From assembly GCA_903772945.1 (NCBI GenBank), contig CAICTM010000097.1, positions 1 to 64,000 of the forward strand: a DNA stretch of 64,000 bases, read 5' to 3'. Made by a program: the position numbers and the translations under genes. A model generated the notes under the pieces. The model was given only the letters and a program-made list of their open reading frames with translations. It was not told the DNA's origin and did no database searches. Positions 17,458 to 28,251 of the stretch are shown here, one piece after another (the stretch's first letter is position 1; every line of letters starts with the position of its first letter). This DNA comes from Seminavis robusta. Lineage: Eukaryota > Bacillariophyta > Bacillariophyceae > Naviculales > Naviculaceae.

Positions 17458-18270
17458 TCAACCACCAACATGAGCATTTCCCATATCTCCCGCAAAAGCA
17501 TGACGAACATCCATGATTTCTGTAACCAACCAGCAGTGCTGATTGGGAGGACGTCGTTGTTGCTCCAAGCGAATCACCATGTGAGTGACCGGAGGTTCCG
17601 GTGCAATACCACTTCGTTCCATACCCGACAAGTGCTGCACAGCCAGCACGGGTGCTCCATGAATCTGTACTGGGAAGGACGCCAATGCACCACGAAGCGG
17701 AGCCTTGGCAGGAGTATACGTACAGTCGCCAATGCAGACTTGCGCGGCTCCTATAAAGGGTTGCAAGGCAGGAGAGTACAGACCGAATTCCACAAAGGAC
17801 TCCAACGTTTTACCTCCCCGTCTGGCCGTGGCCACTTCTCGACATCCATAAGTCAAAAAGGGAAAGCATCGTCTCAATCCTTGCAGTGGAGTAGGATAGT
17901 CGACCCATTGAAGACTTCGAATGCAGGTCACGGCGACAGCTTCCGCGCTCAGGTCGGGACTGGGCTCTGTGGGAGCATTCAACAGCGTCAATTCGGCTTG
18001 CCACCAATCCGTCTCGACGCGATCTTCCCCAATATCGTTATTGTCGTATTCCTGATCCTCATAGTTCGTATAGTAGAGTTTGCCCGGTGCTCTTAGCCTA
18101 GTAGTGGGGTGTCCATTACTCGATCGTTGCGTTTTCTTCGGAAGCAAGTTGAAGGCACCGGATGAACATCCTTGCCTCCTCCAATCCAACGTAAATCCGA
18201 TCGATTTCTGAGTTAGGCATGACAGAAGCAGGCTCCAACAGAAGAGCTTTCGTTGTTGGACGGGTGCCAT
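17458..18270 (-). CDS. Plastid-targeted protein of unknown function
   Basis: The ATG at 18270 is chosen because it opens a signal peptide (APVQQRKLFCWSLLLSCL) that ends at SIG before FTLDW, i.e. F at +1, the diatom plastid rule. The product is 270 aa. The mature part contains PSPDLSAEAVAVTCIRSLQ followed by QGLRRCFPFLTYGCR and FVEFGLYSPAL, a layout that resembles a plastid/cyanobacterial family of unknown function in plants; I cannot name it with confidence. The end is soluble, with no membrane segment. An earlier in-frame ATG at 18348 would mask the leader. Confidence 0.65.
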   Translation of the reverse strand: MAPVQQRKLFCWSLLLSCLTQKSIGFTLDWRRQGCSSGAFNLLPKKTQRSSNGHPTTRLRAPGKLYYTNYEDQEYDNNDIGEDRVETDWWQAELTLLNAPTEPSPDLSAEAVAVTCIRSLQWVDYPTPLQGLRRCFPFLTYGCREVATARRGGKTLESFVEFGLYSPALQPFIGAAQVCIGDCTYTPAKAPLRGALASFPVQIHGAPVLAVQHLSGMERSGIAPEPPVTHMVIRLEQQRRPPNQHCWLVTEIMDVRHAFAGDMGNAHVGG

Positions 18271-18648
18271 GGTCGGTGAGGATGCTCTGAAGAACAAAAT
18301 GTTTCTGTTGAAGATTTCTCCAAAGATCCAAATCTTTTTAGCATGCATGCGACCAGTAGTGCTCGTGATTCGATTGATTCCTTTGTTATTTCTAAAGGAA
18401 ACAGCAGCAAAAACGGCCTGAGAGCCTGAGAGGCCGAGCTGATAACTCTGTCTTACCTCACCACGCCCGAAGTGAAGAATACTCCCTTTAGGATGTATCG
18501 GTAGTCAACCGGAGACAGCCGGTAGTCGATCTGTTTGTTCCGTATTCATCAATATCCGTGTCGAAGAAGTGTCTTGCCATCATATCAGGAAGCTCTAAAG
18601 CGCGAGCCCTTTGCGGGGGCTCGGCTTCAACGAGAAACACCGAGCCAG
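18271..18648. other. Divergent promoter region
   Basis: This lies between two divergently transcribed genes. The TPR gene's frame is open upstream to 18535 without an ATG, so part of this may be transcribed leader. No other feature is seen. Confidence 0.35.
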
Positions 18649-20613
18649 ATGTCGGCACCACAGGATTCTCTCGGTGTCAGTGTCTATCACTTGGAAAGCG
18701 TCTTTATGAAGGATGCTGTTTGTTCTTCCAAAGACACAAAAGGGATTCTTCTTGCGAGAGTGTCCAAAATCTACGACATTGAGAATTTGGAAGGCCCCCC
18801 AGGTGTGATCCGAAAGAATAGTGCCTCAACCATTTGCCCCTTGGATGGGAATCAAGGTGCTGCCTATGTCCACTGCATTGAAGGAGAGGATCATGTCGGA
18901 GATGCAACCCATATGCTCAGCTATTCATGGAATTACAGCATTGGTGATATTGTGGATACTCTCACAGACTTCTGCCTACAGAACAAACTCAACCCCAAGA
19001 GAACTTATATTTGGATTTGCTGCCTTTGTGTGAATCAACACAGGGTAGTGGAGAATTCTGCCCTACCAAGATCTGGCATGCTGGTCCAAAATCAAGTTGA
19101 CTTCTTTCCCATCCTTGGAGAAAGAGTCCAAACGATTGGGCACTTGCTAGCAATGATGGCACCCTGGAACGCACCAGTTAATCTTACCAGAATCTGGTGT
19201 ATTTTCGAAATCTTCACTGCATGCACCACTGACAGGTGCAAGGTAGACATTGTGATGTCACCAAAAGAGAAGCAATCGTTTGCCCAGGATGTAATCAACA
19301 ATGGAAAAGGCATCAATGCACTCTATGAGTTGCTAGGCAACACCAGGGTTGAAAATGCCAAAGCATCAGTTGAGAGTGACAGGCTGGCCATCCTGCGCAA
19401 GGTGGAGTCAGGTGTGGGATACCAAAAACTCAACAATAAAGTCAATGATTTGTTGCGTGGTTGGATGCAGGGTGTCCTTACCCAGTTGGTGGAAAATAGA
19501 GAAAACACAAACAATGTTGATTATGTGATTTTTTGCAACCGAATTGGGATGATTCTTTCTGAGAACGGAGAGCATGAAGCAGCCATGAAACTCCACAAAT
19601 GTGCTCTGGAAATATGTGATACTGTGTTTGGTGAGCAACATGAAGAAACTGCAGCCACATACAACAATATTGGTTTGGTGCTACTTGCCAGAGGTGACTA
19701 TGAAGGGGCACTGTCAAAGTACAAGGAAGCTCTTTCCATTGAAGTATTTGTATTGGGCAAGGATCATCCAAAGGTCGCAAATACATACAACAATATTGGA
19801 TCAGTGTTGCAGGACATGGGTAACTATAAAGGTGCTTTGTCCATGTTCAGGAAAGCTCTTCTGAATCAACAACAGTCAGGATTGGACAGGAATCAATGCC
19901 CTCGCTTAGCGACCACCTACAGCAATATCGGTTCTGTTCTGGAGGACCTAGGTGACTATGCAGGTGCTTTGTCAAAGTACAACCAAGCTCTTGCCATTCA
20001 AGTAGCTGTACTGGGTACAAATCATCCCAAGACCGCAAGCATCTACAACATTATTGGTTCTGTTCTTGATGAGATGGGGGATTATGAAGGTGCTCTAGCA
20101 AGGCACAAGGAAGCCCTGGCTATTCGATTACAAGTTTTGGGCACGAAGCACCCTGATACAGCAGACTCCTACAACAATTATGGGCTTGCACTTCAAGAGA
20201 TTGGTGACTATGAAGGTGCTTTGTCCATGTACCTGGCAGCACAGACAATCAATGTTCATGTATTTGGAAAGGTCCATCCTTGTGTGGCAACCACTTACAG
20301 CAATATTGGTTCTGTTCTAGATGATATGGGAGACTACGAAGGTGCTTTGTCCAGGTATCAGGAAGCTCTTGCCATTCGAGAGTCAGCATTGGGAAAGAAC
20401 CATCCCTCAGTGGCAACAATCTACAATAACATTGGTGCTTTGCTGTATGCAAAGGGTGAATATGAAGAAGCCCTGCTGAAATTCAAAGAGTGCCTTCCGA
20501 TTTGGGAACCTGTGTTGGGACTCAATCACCCGTATACACAAACTTGCCTGAAATGGATTGTGACTGTCAAGACAGCTTTAGAAACAACAGCACATGATCA
20601 GCGGAGCTGGTAG
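18649..20613 (+). CDS. Signalling-domain plus kinesin-light-chain-type TPR protein
   Basis: The product is 654 aa from the ATG at 18649. The C-terminal half (about 300-635) is eight or so TPR units of the kinesin-light-chain type, each with YNNIGSVLxxxGDYEGALxxYxxAL and a linker of the form xxxLGxxHPxVATTY. The N-terminal domain contains THMLSYSWNYSIGDIVDTL (SYSW at 91-94) and YIWICCLCVNQH (120-131), then TRIWCIFEIF. These resemble TIR (SYS start) and HET (YIWxDxLCINQ) signalling domains and mark a family common in stramenopiles. TPRs of this type scaffold protein complexes and occur in STAND-like immune proteins. A role in recognition or signalling is inference. No enzymatic residue can be assigned. 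An upstream exon is possible. Confidence 0.8.
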   Translation: MSAPQDSLGVSVYHLESVFMKDAVCSSKDTKGILLARVSKIYDIENLEGPPGVIRKNSASTICPLDGNQGAAYVHCIEGEDHVGDATHMLSYSWNYSIGDIVDTLTDFCLQNKLNPKRTYIWICCLCVNQHRVVENSALPRSGMLVQNQVDFFPILGERVQTIGHLLAMMAPWNAPVNLTRIWCIFEIFTACTTDRCKVDIVMSPKEKQSFAQDVINNGKGINALYELLGNTRVENAKASVESDRLAILRKVESGVGYQKLNNKVNDLLRGWMQGVLTQLVENRENTNNVDYVIFCNRIGMILSENGEHEAAMKLHKCALEICDTVFGEQHEETAATYNNIGLVLLARGDYEGALSKYKEALSIEVFVLGKDHPKVANTYNNIGSVLQDMGNYKGALSMFRKALLNQQQSGLDRNQCPRLATTYSNIGSVLEDLGDYAGALSKYNQALAIQVAVLGTNHPKTASIYNIIGSVLDEMGDYEGALARHKEALAIRLQVLGTKHPDTADSYNNYGLALQEIGDYEGALSMYLAAQTINVHVFGKVHPCVATTYSNIGSVLDDMGDYEGALSRYQEALAIRESALGKNHPSVATIYNNIGALLYAKGEYEEALLKFKECLPIWEPVLGLNHPYTQTCLKWIVTVKTALETTAHDQRSW

Positions 20614-20865
20614 AGAGTTCAACTTGACAATCTGAGGAGTTAAGTCATATTGCCTCTGCTTCATTTCCAAATGCTGTCGCCAGCATCCAAGTTGAACAAA
20701 TGATCGAATTGGGTATTCACATGATTCTCTACTGACAAACAAATACTTTGCTAGACTATCCAACTTTCAACTTTTGATACCAACAGTAGGTTTTGTTTCA
20801 TTTATCACGACAGTTGCTATACCGGCTACTTGAGAAGGTGCCCTGAAGCAGCGAACGGACGGACG

Positions 20866-21903
20866 TTAGATGGCTCCGTGTTCTTCGAGGTCCCTGCAGG
20901 TCAACTCCAATCCCTCCGCAACGGAAACCTTTGGTTCATAGCCCAGGTCCTTCCGAGCCCGGTCAATGCTGAAGTAATGATGCGTACACATGTACTTGAT
21001 CGCAAAGGGAGTGAATCCATCCTCGTCGTTGATTGTACCTCCTCGCACATAGGTATCAAACCACTCTCTAGCATACGCCAACGCCAAAACAGGTTGATGG
21101 GGCAGCGGCGTGTCGGACATTGGTGGCAGATCCAACCGCTTGAGAGCGGATCGGACAAAGTCCCAAAATGGCATGGGCTCGCCGTTGGTGATAAAGTATG
21201 CCTGGCCAGAAATGGGCGATGTATTTTTGAGCTTTTCATCAGCCAAGAGACAGGCATCAACAAGATTTTGCACGTAGGTATAGTCGCTCATCCAGTCGCC
21301 TCGGCCAATTTGGAATTTGAGCTTTCCTTCTTTGGCGTTCTTGATGACCGCTGGTATGAATCGAACATCGCCAGGACCAAAAATGACATGTGGTCGCAGT
21401 GATATCGTAGCCAATCCACCCGGTTCCGAACTAGCCGCAGCCAGAACTTCCTTCTCTGCTTCAATCTTGCTGAGCACGTAGGGAGCCCTGGATGTTGTTG
21501 CATATGGCAGCGACTCGTCTCCATTTTCAATGTCTTTCCCTTGGTAGACTACCCCTCCACTGGATACGTAAACCAGTTTCTTCACATCCTTGTCTTCCTG
21601 GCAGGCTTGAATAAGGTTTTGGGTGCCTCCCAGATTGACCTTAAATACAAAATCTTGTTGGTTCTGCTTCGTGTGAACGACACTGGCCACATGAAAGACG
21701 GTGGTAGCACCAGTGACACCTTTTTTCACAGCTTCATGATTTGTAATGTCCGTTTTTAAAAATTCAACCTTGCCATGGAGGTCGTCGTCAGGCTGTGGCA
21801 CTGTAATGTCCAGTACTCGGACCTTGTCTCCCCGAGCAACAAGCGATTGAACCAGTCTTCTTCCAACAAAACCCGTTCCTCCGGTAACAACTGAAAGCGT
21901 CAT
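20866..21903 (-). CDS. NAD(P)-dependent 3-beta-hydroxysteroid dehydrogenase/epimerase family
   Basis: This is a 345-aa single exon with a complete extended-SDR fold. The cofactor motif TGGTGFVG is at 7-14, VDI-type acidic LDIT at 31-34, the catalytic YVLSK at 142-146 with upstream VSSGGVVY, and LRPHVIFGPGD follows. The closest match by layout is the 3-beta-HSD/sterol-4-alpha-carboxylate 3-dehydrogenase group (ERG26/NSDHL), which oxidises the 3-hydroxyl during sterol C4 demethylation. Sugar epimerase or plant-type reductase activity cannot be excluded. No leader or membrane anchor is obvious, although a hydrophobic helix lies near residue 265. It is convergent with the TPR gene, 252 bp away. 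Confidence 0.82.
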   Translation of the reverse strand: MTLSVVTGGTGFVGRRLVQSLVARGDKVRVLDITVPQPDDDLHGKVEFLKTDITNHEAVKKGVTGATTVFHVASVVHTKQNQQDFVFKVNLGGTQNLIQACQEDKDVKKLVYVSSGGVVYQGKDIENGDESLPYATTSRAPYVLSKIEAEKEVLAAASSEPGGLATISLRPHVIFGPGDVRFIPAVIKNAKEGKLKFQIGRGDWMSDYTYVQNLVDACLLADEKLKNTSPISGQAYFITNGEPMPFWDFVRSALKRLDLPPMSDTPLPHQPVLALAYAREWFDTYVRGGTINDEDGFTPFAIKYMCTHHYFSIDRARKDLGYEPKVSVAEGLELTCRDLEEHGAI

Positions 21904-23009
21904 TGTCTTGTTCCAAGTCCAGTTCTATCTTGTTTTGTACCGGTAGTGTGACACAGAGGAGAGAGTCTACGAAAATGAAGCCCGACAGCAGCAGTTGTGT
22001 AAGAGGATGAGTTCTAAAAGTGATGGATTGGTTGACCAGCACAATCACACCAAGCCGATCCGATAAAAGATCCCAATCAAGTCGTGTGATTTCGTTGCGC
22101 CTTTGAACTTGCCTGGACCGTGGATGCATTTGAGCGTGGTTCAGGTAATTTTCGGAGTAAAATCGAACATTCGAATATTCGATCGTTTGTCCTTTTCGGT
22201 TGGATTTCGCGCTCTCATCACAAGCGGCCAGGAACGTTCTCTTGGTTCCGTGGATCCAATGCTGCGTGTGGACGGATTCGTGTAGCCCACTTTTTGCGCG
22301 TGCTGAAGCTTGTGGGCTTGTGTTGTGCTCGAGTCTCCAGATGATGATAGCCAGCCAGCCGGCATGGAAGGTTTACAGTGAGCACTGGCAACCTGGCAAT
22401 ACAGTGGTACAGTAAAGGTACTGGTACCAGGTCGCAACCTCAAAGCTTCTCGTTTGTCCTTCGGGCTATCTCTTGGAGCGGGATTTCGACGAGTTTTGAA
22501 AAGTTTTCGGCCAAACTGTGCCTTTGGACCTGCATGGTTTGCTAAAGGTGGGACATGGGACCGCTACGGTAGTTCCTGATCCTGGGAACAGACCTGTGTG
22601 TACAGCTATAGACACTAGTACCAGTAGTCGCCGAAATGACTCGTCACTCGTCAATTTTGGGATAATGAAATTGGACCTTGCCAGCCAGCTAGAGCCTTTG
22701 CAAAGCTTTAGGATCTGGTTGTAGGGTTGGTGTGGCCCAGGGTAGCGGTAGGCAAAGCGAGTAAGACACGGGATGAAACCATGGAGCAAGCAAGCTCCAA
22801 ACTATGGAAGCAGCAAACTACGTACGGTTTCTTGCAGTGCTTTATAGTATTTGTTACATCCACTTCCTATCAATATTTATCATTACCACTGGGTGGACTC
22901 CAGGTGGGGACACATAGAGTTTCGTACATCACAGAAGGACCATGTTGCCATCTCCCACAAAATTGCATTTACTTACAGTAGCCGCCATTGTTGATGCGAT
23001 GCGATATTT
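21904..23009. other. Intergenic 1.1 kb, no supported gene
   Basis: Frames of up to about 110 codons occur on both strands but lack protein-like composition. Short palindromes (GTACAG, GGTACTGG, GGTACCAG, CCAGCCAGC) cluster at 22400-22440 and 22610-22690. No transposon ends are seen. Confidence 0.4.
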
Positions 23010-25427
23010 TTATGAATGACTTGAGTCTGAGCCAATTCGACGCAGTTCGGCAATTTCCAAGGTGAGCCCCGGCCCAAACCCGAAACAGACTGCTGTCGGT
23101 TTGATCTCAGTTGGGTGTTCCCGGGCTTCTTTCATCAGATCTTCTAGCACAAAGAATATAGTCCCACTCGACATATTACCGTGTCGTTTTAGAACGTCGT
23201 AGGAGCGTCCGAGCGTCTCCTTGGTTATCCCCAGGCCCAGTTTATCCGAACAGAAAAAGTCCAGGATACCCTTGCCACCTGGGTGTACACACCACTCGAT
23301 CTCGGTTGCCGACTCTGAACAGACGCTTCTTAGGTACGACTTCATATTCCAGTAGAGATGCATGCCGAATTTCAAGCCGATGCCTTTGTCGAGGTACATG
23401 TCATAGTTGAAGCTACTGGGGCGCCATGTCATCAGCTCTCGTGTTTCCGTGCCAAGTGTCTTTGTTTGTTGATCGGTGATCGCCCAGTCTCCTGGTCTAC
23501 CAGCACCAATAATGGCAGCAGCTCCACCATCGGCAAAGAAACAGTTGCCGATTGACTTTGAGCGGTTGTCGCTAAGGGAGATGTGGGCATAGCATGTTTC
23601 GGCGCAGACAACAAGCACCGTGGCGGTAGGATCCGCTTCGCAGAAAGCCTTTGCGACGGACATTCCTGTGAATCCACCAAAGCAGCCCATGTAGTTGATA
23701 CCAAGTCGTCGTCGGACACCCGTAAGTTTCAGAGCGTCCACAACATCCAGCTCCACACCAGGAGCCTTGAAGCCAGTGCAGGAGTGAAAGATGACATGAG
23801 TGATGTCTTCTTTCCTGCCTCCCCAATTGGCAATCGCCTTTGTGGAAGCCTCAATGGCCATTTTGGGGGCCCATTTCGCCCAATAATCACGACGTTCATC
23901 GACCCCAGGGCTTCCCTTTCGAGCGTACATGCCCGTGGGCATTTCTCCTCGGGCGAGTGCTTCCAGCGACGGTGGAGGGTCTCCGAATTTTCGCGTATCG
24001 ACTCCACTGGTCTTGTGAACGCGCCTCATAAAGGGGATAAAGTCGTCATTGACAATGTCAGAGTTGTTTTCCTGGAACCACTGCAATGCTGCTTCCACGT
24101 GCTCGATGGTCCACTCATGAGGAGGGTTGGAAGTGCCAACGGCCAGAATGGCAGGCTTGCCAATCAATCCACTATCCCCGAGCGCTGGCACAAGCTTTCG
24201 TTTCTTCTTTGGAGCCTTGTCATCAATCAGAGTCTTGTAGGAGACGATACCAACCAACAAGAGCAGGGCCATCTGCATGCTGGCCGACACGGGTGGTGAC
24301 TCTGTGATAATGGGAGTGCCGTAGACTCTGGATGGTTCGACGGTGCCATTGGACTCTGCCGGTGAGTTGACATGGTGTTTCTTGTAGGATTTTTCGCCAG
24401 TGGGGGTAGCAAAGACAAAATTCATGACGTGATCGTCCATAAACGGCAACCTTAAAAAGGTAGGGATTCCAATCCATTCACCATACGATGCCGAGCGAAA
24501 ACTTTGGATGTTGTAGTGCTTGCCTTCTTCGGTAGCACGTATCATCTGGTGCAACTCGGTTTGAGAATAGGATCGCAAAATGGACACGGTAGCATCGTGC
24601 CAGAGACCAGCAATGATGATAGGGACGGCAGGCGCGAGCAGTACCTTGATGGGGTTTCTCATTAAGATGCCCGGGATGAGTTTGATGAGTTGCTTGAGAC
24701 CAAGGGCACCATTGTAGAGGGCTCCTCCTGCATTGGGGCTGTGATCGACAATGAGAACTGCAGCATTGGCGCGGGTAGCATCTTCCAGAATCTGATGTAC
24801 AAGGTTTGGTTCAAAGTGATGAAGAGACAAATGAATCATCCGAATTTCTTTGCCATCCAATCCCCAAGTGGGAACGATATCTTCCAAAGCAGCTTGAGCT
24901 TCTGTGGCATCGACCGAAGAAGCCACGTAACTAAATGTACCACATTCAAAGGAGAAATCCTCGTGCATGGTGCGAAGCGCATTCTTTTCCTTGCGAAGAG
25001 CCTCCCAAGTCTTTGTCTTGGGTTGAATATCAGTGAGTAAGGTTCGTGTACACAGATCCGCCTCTTGGAAAATGTCATGCCACACAGCTGGTGCATAGCC
25101 AGAACCGGCTGCCAACTCGAGGACATCTCCGCCATCCCAATTGGACAGGTGCTTTACTACAGCTGTCGACACCTCCTTCAAATAACCATGGTCTTTCGCA
25201 TGCTGCCAGTGGCTACCCACCACATCCTGAGCATCTGATGCCAGCCAATCGGGTGAGAACCCATCCGTACAGAGCTCAAACCAAGTACAGGCTCTACCGC
25301 CCGGGAAAATCGCCGTAGCATACCCGATCCATAGCAAGCAGATCCCAGCTCCAAGGGCCGTTAATGGACCAGAAGGATTGGTAGTTTGAGCCGTACTAGG
25401 CGTTTGAGGAGTAGAGCAACACACCAT
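23010..25427 (-). CDS. Methyltransferase-type III polyketide synthase fusion
   Basis: The product is 805 aa from the ATG at 25427. A short head carries a hydrophobic anchor (about 22-42). An S-adenosylmethionine methyltransferase domain follows, with DVLELAAGSGY (101-111) and IRMIHLSLHHFE. A second hydrophobic stretch (384-396, MALLLLVGIVSY) and a basic linker (KAPKKKRKL) lead into a complete type III PKS (chalcone synthase fold). Its triad is Cys582 in YMGCFGG, His715 in WCVHPGGKG and Asn751 in KRHGNMSSGT, with the family signature GFGPGLTLE near the end. Type III PKSs condense malonyl-CoA onto an acyl-CoA starter; the methyltransferase may modify the polyketide. PKS III are normally free-standing (~390 aa), so the fusion is notable. 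The product is unknown. Confidence 0.88.
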   Translation of the reverse strand: MVCCSTPQTPSTAQTTNPSGPLTALGAGICLLWIGYATAIFPGGRACTWFELCTDGFSPDWLASDAQDVVGSHWQHAKDHGYLKEVSTAVVKHLSNWDGGDVLELAAGSGYAPAVWHDIFQEADLCTRTLLTDIQPKTKTWEALRKEKNALRTMHEDFSFECGTFSYVASSVDATEAQAALEDIVPTWGLDGKEIRMIHLSLHHFEPNLVHQILEDATRANAAVLIVDHSPNAGGALYNGALGLKQLIKLIPGILMRNPIKVLLAPAVPIIIAGLWHDATVSILRSYSQTELHQMIRATEEGKHYNIQSFRSASYGEWIGIPTFLRLPFMDDHVMNFVFATPTGEKSYKKHHVNSPAESNGTVEPSRVYGTPIITESPPVSASMQMALLLLVGIVSYKTLIDDKAPKKKRKLVPALGDSGLIGKPAILAVGTSNPPHEWTIEHVEAALQWFQENNSDIVNDDFIPFMRRVHKTSGVDTRKFGDPPPSLEALARGEMPTGMYARKGSPGVDERRDYWAKWAPKMAIEASTKAIANWGGRKEDITHVIFHSCTGFKAPGVELDVVDALKLTGVRRRLGINYMGCFGGFTGMSVAKAFCEADPTATVLVVCAETCYAHISLSDNRSKSIGNCFFADGGAAAIIGAGRPGDWAITDQQTKTLGTETRELMTWRPSSFNYDMYLDKGIGLKFGMHLYWNMKSYLRSVCSESATEIEWCVHPGGKGILDFFCSDKLGLGITKETLGRSYDVLKRHGNMSSGTIFFVLEDLMKEAREHPTEIKPTAVCFGFGPGLTLEIAELRRIGSDSSHS

Positions 25428-26611
25428 CTTGAGCAGTACAAACGTCAAAAGTCGATCAAAAATCAAGAAAGCTTGGATAATGCGCGTACAAGGTGACAAG
25501 ATACGCTTATTCGCGGATCCAATTCTGCAATTGTGAGAAGAAGAAGGATGCTTTGCTTGCTCCTTGCTTGCTAGCTACCCTTGTCCTGTCCAGCAAAACA
25601 AAAACACCAGTCAAGTGTTTGATGGTGTTGGTTGGAGCTGCGAAGTCACTATCCTGCTTCTTGATTTATGCTCTTCGCGGACTGGTTTGGTTTGCACAGG
25701 CAACAACTATGGCACATGCGCTGCTGCAGGTGAGAAGCGGTCGTAGGACGAAGAATGCTGTCTGTCTGACGCCAAACAAATGCTAACTTCTATCTTTTAC
25801 CTGGACTTTGGCAGCAGCCGAACCGGGATTTTTGCCACCAACCTCCAAAAACCGACGTGTAAGTGAAAAATCGAGAATTGGCCAGTCACATAGGACCGAC
25901 AGCATTGGGAAACATGGTAATTAGGCGGCCGACATAGCTAAACAACGAGCCTGGACTGCTTAATCACCGAAAATTGTTGCGAGAGATTTAGTCGTAATAA
26001 ATCTTCCTCGTTTTTGGGAGCGTGCTGCGTGCATTCTTCGTTCCCATAACTGCATTAGGCGAATACCATTTCAAAAATCCTGCAAAATCGGCATAATACC
26101 CTCTGTGGCCACCCAGGTCCCCAGTTCTTTAATAGGCCCGCCAAACCTTAATGCCTCTGTGTCACCGTCCTTCTGTATCCCCTCCAAAGTCAAGCTTCAC
26201 TTTCACACCAAATATGGTTGCTCGTCATCTCCCCTGTGTTCCTACCAGTACTTACAAGGTGGATTGTAATACCGTGGACTTATTTTGAGGATGACGGAGC
26301 GCATTCTTTCTTTTCCATGAAGGATTGTACGGTAGTACTAACGTGTACTGGTAGGTAGTACCTGTGAAAAATCTGTGACCTGATGAGGTGTTCCCATGCA
26401 GCTGGCAGTTTGAAATCATTCGACTCATCCGACTCGATCTGTGATTTGTCGCTTCTCACTTTTGCTCCGGGAAGCCTGAGATACCGGAACCAAATTCTCA
26501 TTATCCATCATCTTTCCTCTTGCTGATCTTCTCGTGTGGATATCCATTGAGATAAAGAGAGAGATCCAAGTTGGTTAGTTGTGTTCTCATGCCATTATCT
26601 TCATCATCATC
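25428..26611. other. Divergent intergenic 1.2 kb, no supported gene
   Basis: This is the shared upstream region of the PKS fusion and the P450. Small frames on both strands (for example 25493-25786 and 26280-26501) look non-coding. A palindrome-rich patch (GTAGTACTAACGTGTACTGGTAGG) is at 26333-26357. Confidence 0.4.
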
Positions 26612-28251
26612 ATGTTGCTACTGTTGATATCCCTCTTTTTCGTGGCGCCCCTGGTGGCGGTGGTCGCCCTCCTGTGGTCCGAAGGGATCATGCTACCCTT
26701 TGAAAAGAAAAAAGCAGAGTATCCTCCCTTCATGCCCAGCATCAAGTACCCAAACCAAATCGCCGGATGGATCGAAACCATTGTCGCCTTGATTGGGACC
26801 CGAGCCCCCTTTGTCGTCTACGAAGGCATGAAGAAGCTACCCCAAGGCTACCCCTGGATTGTCACTGGCAAGTTCCCCAACAAGTCTCCCAGTGGATGTG
26901 GCTACGCCGTGGCAGATGTTCACATTGCCAAGGAAATCTTGACATCCCCTCACTCGCGTAAATCCGTCATGTACGACGGAGTCGACTTTTTGACCTGTGG
27001 GTTTCAGAATATCTTTACGGCCAATGGTCATCGCTGGAGACATGCTCGCAAGTTTGTGGCACCCGCCTTTTCCTCCAACCACATCAAGCGCATGAACCGA
27101 ATCTGTGCCGAGCATTTGGAACACTTTATCAATACCACTCTGGACAAGTACGCCGAAGAAGGAAAAGCATTTGATGTCAGCGAGGAAATGGTCACTTTGA
27201 CCTTGGCCATCATCTCCGAAGCGGCCTTTGAATATCCCATGTCGCGAAAGGAGATGCGAGAGTTTACACATAATCTGGAAGTGGCCGCCAAGACTTTTGT
27301 CATTATGAATCCACTGCATCAAAAGTTCCCGTAAGTGATGTAGCATGGGAGGTTGTGCTCTCACCAACTGAATGAGTTCTCACTTACTTGCTTACTTTCC
27401 ACATTATCATCATCAGTTGGCTCTTCCCTGCCGTCTGGAGGGCCCGCCATGCCGCAAAGAACTTGCAAGCCTTGGCCTACCGTATGATGGACAACTATAG
27501 AGCAGTGCACAAGGACAAGAAGGAGCATGAGTTCAGGGATGACACCATCATTAGCCGTATCGTCAACAATCCCAACTACACCTGTGACGACGAACGGGCT
27601 GCTGGTAAGTAGGAATCGGAACATGAAACTGCAACCTTGTCCATTTATGCTCACACCCCTGCTTGTTATCAAAAAGACATTGCCATTTTCATGGCTGCCG
27701 GACACGATACGACTGCCTACAGCATTTCCTGGAGTCTCATTGAGATCTTTCGAACTCGTCCCGCCGAGTTGACCGAGTTCCGAAACAAGATTGCCGAAAT
27801 GCCCGACCGTGACGATTGGAGACGAGTTACAGAACTCCAGTACATGATCAAGGAGGCCATGCGGGTGTACCCGGCCCTAGCCATGGGAACGGTCCGTGAT
27901 GTGGGAGTGGAAATCACCTACCAGCATGGCAAAGAGAAGGTGGTTCTGCCCAAGGATTCCATTTACTTTATCAATCTATTCCCCATGTTCCGAAACCCAG
28001 AGTACTACGATGATCCGGATGAATACCGTCCTTCTCGATGGGCCAATCCAAAGACCGAAGAGGCACACATTCCCTTCTCCATTGGATCTAGAAACTGCAT
28101 TGGGCAGACACTCGCCAATGCCGAGCTCTCCACGGTTCTCTCGGTGCTCTGTGCTCGCTACGACTTTGAATTGGTGCAAGAGGGTTACCCGGAATTCTTT
28201 TCCACATTGACGCCCTGCAAGTACATGATGAAGCCAACAAAATTGTTTTAG
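26612..28251 (+). CDS. Cytochrome P450, three exons
   Basis: Exons are 26612-27330, 27417-27604 and 27677-28251 with GTAAGT donors and TCATCAG and AAAAAG acceptors; the join is in phase and gives 493 aa. The ATG at 26612 opens an N-terminal membrane anchor (MLLLLISLFFVAPLVAVVALL), so the enzyme should sit on the ER with its domain in the cytosol. The proline-rich hinge follows (YPPFMPSIKYP). Other marks are the C-helix HRWRHARK, the I-helix AGHDTTA (310-316), ExxR as EAMR, the PxRF-like PSRW and the haem loop FSIGSRNCIG with Cys443. All key residues are present. The P450 clan is CYP4-like by general look, but I would not name a subfamily. The substrate is unknown; sterol or fatty acid hydroxylation is only a guess. 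Confidence 0.9.
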
